The translations under genes and the position numbers were made by a program. Of a stretch of 55,076 bases of DNA, positions 43,910-52,211 are shown in pieces. The DNA comes from Protostelium mycophagum (taxonomy: Eukaryota > Evosea > Variosea > Protosteliida > Protosteliaceae): assembly GCA_002081555.1 (NCBI GenBank), contig MZNV01001760.1, positions 1-55,076 of the forward strand. The letters are read 5' to 3'. The notes below the pieces were generated by a model. That model searched no databases. It saw nothing but the letters and a program-made list of their open reading frames with translations, and had not been told where the DNA came from. Numbering within the stretch: position 1 is the first letter of the stretch; every line of letters starts with the position of its first letter.

Positions 43910-44669
43910 ATGCATCTCCAACAACAACAGATCGCTTACTTTAACAACATCGACCAGCTCAGAGCTGCAGAGGTGGGATCGAAATGATGACATGTCTTCT
44001 GAAGATCTTAGACACAAATTCAACAAGAGAAACTATCTCTTAAGGAGCACAAGAAAGCTTTCAAGGCAAGACGTGCCGTCATCACAGGATGTAAGTCCTC
44101 ATTCCATTTTATAAAGAGGTTCTAATTGTGTGCAGCCACAGATGGTGCAAACACCGTACCTCTTACAACTGAACAACAGCTGGAGCTCTTCAATCTTCAA
44201 CAGGATCTCTTAACCCACAAGCAGGTGATCTAATACAGCCATCTATTTCACAGCTCATCTCTCACAGGATTTCCGCGCCAAAAAGGGCATATTCAAAATT
44301 CAAAAACAAGCATTCGAGTCGCAAAACAGAGGCGTCGTAACGGCCGGAGCTGAGGACCCAAAAACCACCGAAAGAGCACAGCGCAAGGCGATGAAGAAAC
44401 AACTCAAAGCCGAGAAGAAGGCTGAAAAAAGGGACAGAAAATCCGGCAGAGACGTCACCAAAGACGTCGCCAAGCAAGAGAAAAAGGACCGCAAAGCCAT
44501 CCAAAAGCAACAGAAAGTTCAAGAGAAGCAACAGCTTTACGCACGTATTCAGGTGAAATTTCGTTGAAAACTGGAAGATATCTGACTGTTGTAGAACTTG
44601 GAGCAAAACAATTTGGTTTTGCACAACAGAATTGCACAACTTGAGGCCCGTTATGGGATTCCGCAATAA
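43910..44669 (+). CDS. Lys/Gln-rich coiled-coil protein
   Basis: I chose ATG 43910 because MHLQQQQIAYFNNIDQLRAA starts the helical region; an in-frame start further upstream cannot be excluded. Introns of about 40-50 nt join 'TQIQQEKLSLKEHKKAFKAR', 'TDGANTVPLTTEQQLELFNL' and 'DFRAKKGIFKIQKQAFESQN'. The last long exon is highly basic ('AQRKAMKKQLKAEKKAEKRD', 'VAKQEKKDRKAIQKQQKVQE'), and the final exon ends 'HNRIAQLEARYGIPQ'. It is predicted to be a long coiled coil with no enzyme motif; I do not recognise the family. The last intron ends in TGTTGTAG. Confidence 0.65.
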
Positions 44670-45342
44670 TACACGAAAATAAATGCAAATATACTGATGA
44701 ATTTATAATCGAAAATTAAATTAAATATCGAAACAAAATGTTTTCTTTTCATTTGCGTGGTTTTGAAAAGTGCCTCGATGTAGATGACCGACATCAACCA
44801 AAAGTCCCCAGAAGTCAAAAGTCTGGGAGGTTTCTTCATGTTGTAATTTGGCGGGATTTATTTATTTCTGGACACAATCCTTTGAAACGGACTTGGCAAA
44901 CAGCAGTTAAAAACGTTTCAATTCATACAACTACTTTTCGAGGTTAGCTTCTTCTTTTGATAAAATCAAAAATGTTTTATTGTGAATGCTTCCATAGTTC
45001 TTTGCTGTTAATACTGCCCGGCGGATTCACTTTACAGCAAAGTTGAAAACGCGAATAACTCAAACATGTCTCCAGTTGCCTGTGTCATCACAGTGAAACT
45101 CTGTGGCAAAGACGATGCGGTTTCCAGATCCAAAACACGGTTGTTACCGGGTGAACACTCCTGGTCAGGTAACTGCGGTACCTCCTGTACACGTGTGCAA
45201 CCGTGTTTGACGTCTACAACCGTGGCCGGGAAAAATGGGCGGAAGTTTTGTCGACATTTTCAACCGGAGATCCACTTGTTCGCGAAAAACTGTGCACAGA
45301 GGCATTTCGCGTCCTTCAAATTTGTATTACAAGGCGAGAACA
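44670..45342. other. Intergenic, no convincing gene
   Basis: It contains a TTTGGCGGGATTT motif (about 44848), an inverted pair TTTGCTGT…ACAGCAAA (45001-45045) and several CACGGTTGTTACCGGGTGA / GGTAACTGCGGTACC units (45135-45182). A frame from 45066 (Cys/Thr-rich) is not supported by any family feature. Confidence 0.4.
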
Positions 45343-48300
45343 ATGACATCGTCTGTGTTGAGATCTCGAGATAGCATTATAGGTGATTCATCTTCTGTTC
45401 TCCTTAATCTCTCTTTTACTTACAAACGTTAATGTTCTTCAAGATCCTGTCGAAATCGACCCGTTTCTAACTGATCCTGCTCTTGTCGGACTCTCACTCG
45501 CAGATAAGAAGTCGTTATTGATCAACAAACATCTCGATGCCATGGGAATGGGAAGGTATCAGTGGGGTCTTTATTTCCTGTGTGGTGGCGGTTACTTCTT
45601 GGATCTGATGTGGGCCGTCTCATTTGGTGTGGCGGGGCCTGCCATGCAGCAGGTGATCCATCCTCTTTAGAGGCACAGCTCATTATGGTGTCTTTTTAGA
45701 ACCAAAGATATTCCCATTCAAAGAATGTAAAACACCAACCGTACATCTCCTGTCAGATATGACATCGGCAAGATCCCTTCTTAATCTTTCCACATGTTCT
45801 TGTCGTTGTTTGGCAAGCTGAGGCACATTAGAACATGAAAAGATTTCATGTCGAGTATGCAGCTTGCATGAGCCAACAAAAATCCATTCTTCACCCCTCT
45901 TTGACAGGGAGCAAGCTCATGCAGCTCTGCTGCAGCCATCATCCATCACGATTGATTTCACCCTCTTCATCTTAAAACAAATACACCACCTGTCAAAATT
46001 CCTGTAAAGACACGACCCTCTGCACACACTGAGCGCTATAGGAATTTGGAATCTCGGACACGGTCCTCGCGACCATCTTTACCGCGTTCAGCGTTGGCCT
46101 GACGCTGGGGGCCTTGGTATGGGGAATTCTCGTGGATATTATAGGTGTTTTTTCAACCTTTTATATTTATTATTGTATTGTGCACGTTTGAAATTTCGAC
46201 TTGGCGATTATTTTTTAATCGCGGTAAGGCGGCCACCGGTTGTGTATACATCCTTATTGTTAATTTGAATTAAATACATCAAAAAAATACCATAAAATAT
46301 TACATTTGACGTCTGATTCAAGTGAATTACAGACAGTGTAATATCGTTGTCAATTTTTTTTCACATCTTTTTATATTTTTTTTTCATATTTTTTTTACAT
46401 TTTTTGGGAGAATTGACGTTTTTCAGGGAGAAAATGGGCCTTCAATTTGACACTTGCAATTGCCTCCTTCTTTGGCTCATTAATAGGCATCCCCTGGCAT
46501 ATATCCCATGAGGTTATATTTATAGAGCTATAGAAATTTCAAGGAAATTTCAGAGAATCTAGAAAGAATTTTCTTCTCTAAATTCGAAATGTATTCAATG
46601 AATTATCTGATCTCTGAATAATTTCCCGGAAATTTCTGGCGATAGCAGTTGACTGGTTGTAGTGGCAGTGGGTGATATTGTGTATCTTGGCAGCACTTGT
46701 CGGGTCCGGAATCGGAGGAAATATTCCGATCGATTCGACAATTTTATTAGAATTTTTGCCGCAAGACAAAAGGTGATTTCTTCAGATTTTTCCGTTAGCT
46801 GCGAAAATTCTACAAATTTCTGCAAATCATTTTGAAAATTTCATTTTGGCGGGATGATATTTCCGTTCCCGCCAAAACCACTCCTATTTTTCCACCCCTT
46901 TTCATCCGAATGAAACCCTCATTCCATCAACAGATTCTTACTGGCCACCGTGTCTACCTTTCAACCCCTCGGCGTCATCGCCAACAACGTGCTCAGTTGG
47001 CTGATTATTCCCAAATACTCATGTGCCGCAAAGCTTCCGGCGTGTGGCGGGTTGAATGGACAAGACTGTTGTGGTCAGAGCTCTAATATGGGATGGAGGT
47101 GATTTCTATATTATATTTATTTTAGTTATTCTGAATTATGGTTGATTAGAGTTTTATTGGTTTGTGACTTTCCTCATTTTTTTTCTTCGAATTTTCACCG
47201 TGAAATTTGAAATTCAAAAAATATTTTTCCCGCCAATAAAGACGACAGGTACATGTATTTTTTGACCGGGGCCATCACCGTGACCATTTTTGTGGGCCGG
47301 TTTTTCGTCTTCACTTTCATTGAATCACCAAAATTTCTCCTCACAAAGGGTACGTTTTCATTCTAATGCGACCCTCTTTGAGACTTGTAGACCTGTTGAC
47401 TATATTTTTGTGAAGCAAGAGCCTCTGATGCTCCTCGTGCACGTTTTCTTTGATTAAAAATATTTATGCTGGGTGGGTTTAGGGGTTAGGGGTTAGGGTT
47501 AGGTCGAGTCGAGCGACTTGCAAAACAAAACAATACACTCTATAACTATACAAAATGCAAAGTTGCAAAACAAAATCACCTCTCAAAACCACAATTCAAA
47601 TGGCTGACAAGCACAGGCAAAGACGAAGAAGCCATCGCGGCGGTACTGCAAGTCGCCAAGTATAACAAGAGAGAGTGCACTTTAGACATGACGGACTTTG
47701 CGTATTTAGAATCAATGTATGACATGGAATGTCAAGAGAAGGAGGTCGTTCAAGATGCGGAGACGCCGTTGCTGGTGAGCGATCTGGTGCGGTTATGTAC
47801 CGTGAAGATCTGCGGTAACAAACGAGTGACGTGGATGAAAGATCTTTGCGCAGCGACTGCAAATGAAAATTCGAATTTCATATGAAAATTCTGAGAAAAT
47901 TCAGCAGCCCACCGTTTCCAAGCAACACAAGACCGGGCATTTTTCCCGCATCAAAGAATTATTTGGTTCTAAGAACTTGGCACTTTTGACAATTTTGACG
48001 TGGATTGTTTACGCATTTGACGCCTGGGGATTCTCTTTAGCAGGAGCATTTGGGCCCAAAATATTGAAAATGAGAGGAGAAGCGCAAGAAGAAACCACAG
48101 AGGTAATTTTCCCGCCTTTTTCAGAGTTTAAAATTTGAAAAGACTGGAAAATTCAAACGAGAAGAACGGAGAAGAATGAAATCTTTAAAGTTTTTTTCGA
48201 AGAAAAAAATCTGAAAATTCCAGGAAATTTATCGTAACTACATCATCGTGGCTCTGTACGGGATCCCGGGTACGATCCTTGCCACTACTCTGATAGAAGT

Positions 48301-48756
48301 CCCCCGGCTAGGCAGAAAGTTCGGCATGGTGATCTCCTCCTTCATCATGGGCCTCTCATGCATCGCATTCGTCCTAATCAACCAGCCGGTGACCATGCTG
48401 GGCCTGGAATACTTTGCACAGAGTCTCTTCAACGCGATACTCTACGGATGGACCGCCGAAGCTTATCCTGCCAGGTTAAGAGGTGATTTTAACTTTGATT
48501 TTGGAAGGAAACGCGACATAGTTAGTTCGTGGTTTTTGACATTTGCTACCATCACAATTGACATCTTCCAGGAACAGCTTGTGGCCTTGCCAGTACTTTC
48601 GGAAGGCTGTCTTCCATACTATCCCCCCTTGCTGGCGGTCTCGTACTTGACAGCAAAGGACCGGAGTTTCTTCTGTACATGGCCGGAGGCGGAGTTTTTG
48701 TCTGCACCGTAGCGATTTTGTTCCTTCCAGAGACCAAGGGAAAACAGACGTTGTAG
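45343..48756 (+). CDS. MFS transporter, sugar-porter / SV2-like
   Basis: ATG 45343 (MTSSVLRSRDSII) splices to 'DPVEIDPFLTDPALVGLSLA'. Helix 1 is 'WGLYFLCGGGYFLDLMWAVS'; 'ATIFTAFSVGLTLGALVWGI' with 'LVDIIGRKWAFN' is the MFS motif A; then 'IASFFGSLIGIPWHIS', 'WVILCILAALVGSGIGGNIP' with 'IDSTILLEFLPQDKR', 'LGVIANNVLSWLI', 'YMYFLTGAITVTIFVGRFFV', 'ESPKFLLTKG', 'LALLTILTWIVYAFDAWGFS', 'YIIVALYGIPGTILATTLIE', 'VPRLGRKFGMVISSFIMG', 'GTACGLASTFGRLSSILSPL' and 'FLPETKGKQTL', the C-terminal PETKG signature of sugar-porter-like MFS. All junctions checked are in phase. The substrate is unknown. The intron at about 47350-47590 carries interstitial telomere-like repeats. Confidence 0.87.
47471..47504 (+). 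repeat. Interstitial telomere-like repeat in an MFS intron
   Basis: GGGTTTAGGGGTTAGGGGTT followed by AGGGTTAGG is a short array of TTTAGGG/TTAGGGG/TTAGGG units on the plus strand, inside an intron of the sugar-porter-like gene. Confidence 0.8.
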
Positions 48757-48978
48757 ATTGCCAAAGTTCAGATAAATCGTGTTGTTAACTCAAGATGTTG
48801 TCAAGCATTTAGTTCGACATCCTTGCCGCATCGAGTTCAATGGCGTTCAAATAATTTATTCAGCGGAAATGTCAAAGAGTGAATTTTGAGAAGGTGACCC
48901 CCGGAACCGTCCTTACCGTGATTTCTTACCGTGCTCGCGCGTTTTTGAAATCGATTCTCCCACCACATTTCTGGAGAG

Positions 48979-51265
48979 ATGCTCACCACACAACACTTCT
49001 TGTCTCTCTTGGTCCTCTCTGTAGCCGCAGCACAGCTGATCACCGTGACCATCCCAAACAACATCACCTTTGTCGGAGAGGCAAACTACTCTGGCGTCAA
49101 TGGTGCCGTTGCTTTCACAAAGATTCCTTTTGCTTTGCCCCCAGTAGGGTCCCTTCGCTTCATGGTGCGGCGACATCGCTCTCATTCGCTCATCTGACAC
49201 CTCAACAGCCACCAGCTCCTCTAGATGCGACCTACTACAACAAGGTGTACCCGAATGGTCCTTTTGTGAGCTGCCTTCAGGCCAAGGGTGGCCAAGAAGA
49301 CTGTCTATATCTTGCAGTGTATCTCCCTCCCAACACGACCCCAACCTCTAAGCTTCCCGTCCGTCAGTACATTTACGTAAATGAATATTGTAAGAATCAA
49401 AAAAAAATTGAGCATAGTAGGGTGGGTCTTTCACCAGTGGGAAATATGGAGATTGGAATGGAACTCTCTTGGCAAACCGCTCCAGCTCCATCATTGTTGT
49501 CCTGAACTACAGGGTGGGTGTCCCTGGATTCTTGGTTTCCACAGGAACTGTGGCTGGAGGTGGGAAGGGAAATTACGTGAGTTTTGACATCCCAGATGTC
49601 ATCCTGTTTGACACCGACAGGGTCTTTTGGACCAACAAGCTGCTATGAAGTGGACTCACACAAACATTGCGTATTTTGGAGGTAATTGGTCAACAACTGT
49701 ATCTAGCCTTATAATATAACAGGTGATCCTAACAACATCACGATATTTGGACCTTCTGCAGGAGGAGCAGCTGTTGGTTCTCAATTGCTGATCGAGTCAT
49801 CATGGCCTTACTTCAATAGAGCCATTATAGAGTGTGGTGGCCGTTGGCATTATAGTACAATAGCAGTATGTGCCCGTTTTTTTTTTATCAGCCAATGAAA
49901 CTGACGTGTACAGCAACAAATTGCTGTCGCCGATTTCCTGCTGAGCAGTGCAAATTATTCTCAATACTGCCCCGGCTTAGCCACCAATTCGATGGATTGT
50001 CTGCAGAAGATTCCAGCCGCTGTTGTTTTCTCAGTAATTTGAAGTAGAAAGTCGCAGAATTACTGAAGCGTTGTAGTTGCCCTCCGTCCCTTTGGGTGCT
50101 CCCGTTGTAGATGGAACACTCCTCACTGACCAGCCCATGGAACTATTTGCCACTGGAAAATTCAAGGTGCGCACCGATTGTGCATAGTTGTGTACTGAAC
50201 AAGATCAGCCTGACAGCGCCATTCTGATAGGCATCAACACTGATGAAGGAACTATCTTATCCCCCCAACCATTTGCTCTGGTAGTTTCTAATCATACAAA
50301 CGAATATGCAAGGGACCAGATCCGGCTGTTGTACAATGTGGACCCAGCTGCTTGGGCTAATCTCACAGCTATGTTCAATTTCCCTGCTTTTTGGAAACCC
50401 ACCACCGACCCTAAGTGAGTTTTCAATCAATCCACCCTGTACATCAACATTGTACAGTATTTGTCAACAAATCATGACATTATGACAGGAGTGAGGAATT
50501 CATCAACTTCACGCAATTTGTGGCCGAATATTTCCTCACTTGCGGAAACCTTGGGATTGCTCGTTATGCTGCATCTCACGGAACTCCCGTCTACACCTAT
50601 TATTTCTCTTACCTCAACATGAAAGATCCAATGTACGCCAATTATGGAACATATCATGGCGCTCAAGAGCAATATGTCTTCAATACGCCCAATAGTGTGG
50701 AGTGAGTCAAACTCATCATGTCGACATCGTTCTGACCCATTCAAGCCCCAATGCGACCCTTTTGAATGATATTTTTGTGTCCGCTTGGTCCAGCTTTTCT
50801 GCCACCGGGAATCCTAGCACAGTACGACCCCAAAACATTATTCGATCATTATTCTGACATTTTGTAGAGCCACTTCAAATGGGATAAATATAACACAACA
50901 TCAAATAACACTCTGCTGATTCCAGGACCAAATGTTTATCAAGGTTCTTTTCCTTCTCTCCCAAGGTAGTTTTGTTGGATGTGTTGAGTGTAGCAGTCTC
51001 GGGTTCGTCTGTGGGATTGTCTATAGCATTTTATAGATGGATTTTTTCGGGCCTGCTACACTGAATGATGACTGACGATGATTTTAGGTGTGATTACATC
51101 CTCTCTCTCCTGAGAAAGAATGGTCAAGGTAATATTGCATCTAGTACCACTTCCTCTGCTACTCCCTCCTCTGCAACTACCTCCACAATTGTCAAATCAA
51201 ATAATGGTGTCTCTATCATCAAGCCCATCATCCTGCTGTGCCTTCTGGTCTTAATCCTTTTCTGA
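48979..51265 (+). CDS. Type-B carboxylesterase / cholinesterase-like, secreted and anchored
   Basis: MLTTQHFLSLLVLSVAAAQL is a signal peptide. Family blocks follow in order: 'VAFTKIPFALPPVGSLRF', 'GGQEDCLYLAVYLPPN', 'IIVVLNYRVGVPGFLVS', 'LDQQAAMKWTHTNIAYFGGD', 'NITIFGPSAGGAAVGSQLL' (nucleophile Ser in G-x-S-x-G; the usual Glu before Ser is Pro here), 'ILIGINTDEGTI' (acid member) and 'YGTYHGAQEQYVF' (His member). The Cys pair around 'EDCLYL' is kept. The C-terminus is a Ser/Thr-rich linker ('SSTTSSATPSSATTSTIV') plus a hydrophobic tail 'PIILLCLLVLILF', so the enzyme is probably held at the cell surface. About ten exons with short introns. The ester substrate is unknown. Confidence 0.87.
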
Positions 51266-52211
51266 GTGAAAGGGTATAAACTATCCGTGTTAAACCTCTG
51301 AAATTTTTAAGCATCATGATGCGAAATTTCCCAACCTGAAAATAAATCCAGAGTTCTCTCCACTACCGCGTTGTAGATGTGATAAGATGAGGATCATTGC
51401 TGAATCAGCGATGATTGCCTCTATTCTCTTCTCAAACAGTCTGCGATTGTACACCCTCGACAAATAGTACCGCAATGTCACATACGGCCGGTCCCCTTGT
51501 TCTTGGAACAATCATTTTGAATTTTCTGGTAAATTTCATCATGTACAGAAAGCTCGAGTTATCGGATCGGATACTCATTCGAAATTTCGGAGAACTTTCA
51601 GACTCACTTAAAGTACAAAAATTCTCGTAGGCTGGTGTATCTACCGAGTCCAGGAATTAGATAACGGATGCTGTTTAATGTCCTCAACAGGTACGGATGT
51701 TACCGCAATCTGTTGCGTGAAACCTGTAAAGAATACGACAGTTTACAACAATAAGTAATCTTGCGATTTTGTTTCGCTCAGTTGAGGTTCGATCTACTGA
51801 CAAGCTGCATCAGGGGACACTGATAATAGACTCTCAGGCTTTTCCGGAATTCTCTTTTTTGGATAACATGGACATGAGAAGACATGTTCTGAAGAAGGCG
51901 ATGTATTCGAGTTCTTTTCACGGTCACTCTTGCATACTGAAATCAAAATCGTGGTCACTTGACTTATTCAGTTCAGGGTTTTGCAGGACGAAGATCTAAC
52001 GCACATCAATCGACAAGACGGTGAAAAGATACAGTGACACGAATTACGGTGCAATTCATGTTAATGGTGGAGAGTTAACTAAAATAAAAATAAAAGGATT
52101 CAGAATTTTAACGGATCGCAGTTGTAGATCCACACATTTTTCCAAGAAAATAAAATCCACTGCTGTCACGGACATTTCACTGATCAGAGAACAACCCACC
52201 ACGGGACGAAC
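51266..52211. other. Intergenic, no convincing gene
   Basis: Nearly 950 bp with only weak open frames. It contains CGTTGTAGATGTG (51369) and a TACGGATGTTACCGCAATCTG unit of the dispersed repeat (51694-51714). The promoter of the beta-helix gene presumably lies in its right end. Confidence 0.4.

Noticed and set aside
44262-44688. Leu/Phe-rich membrane-like frames on the minus strand
   Set aside because: Antisense of the Lys/Glu-rich coiled-coil exon; the apparent hydrophobic helices are a composition artefact.
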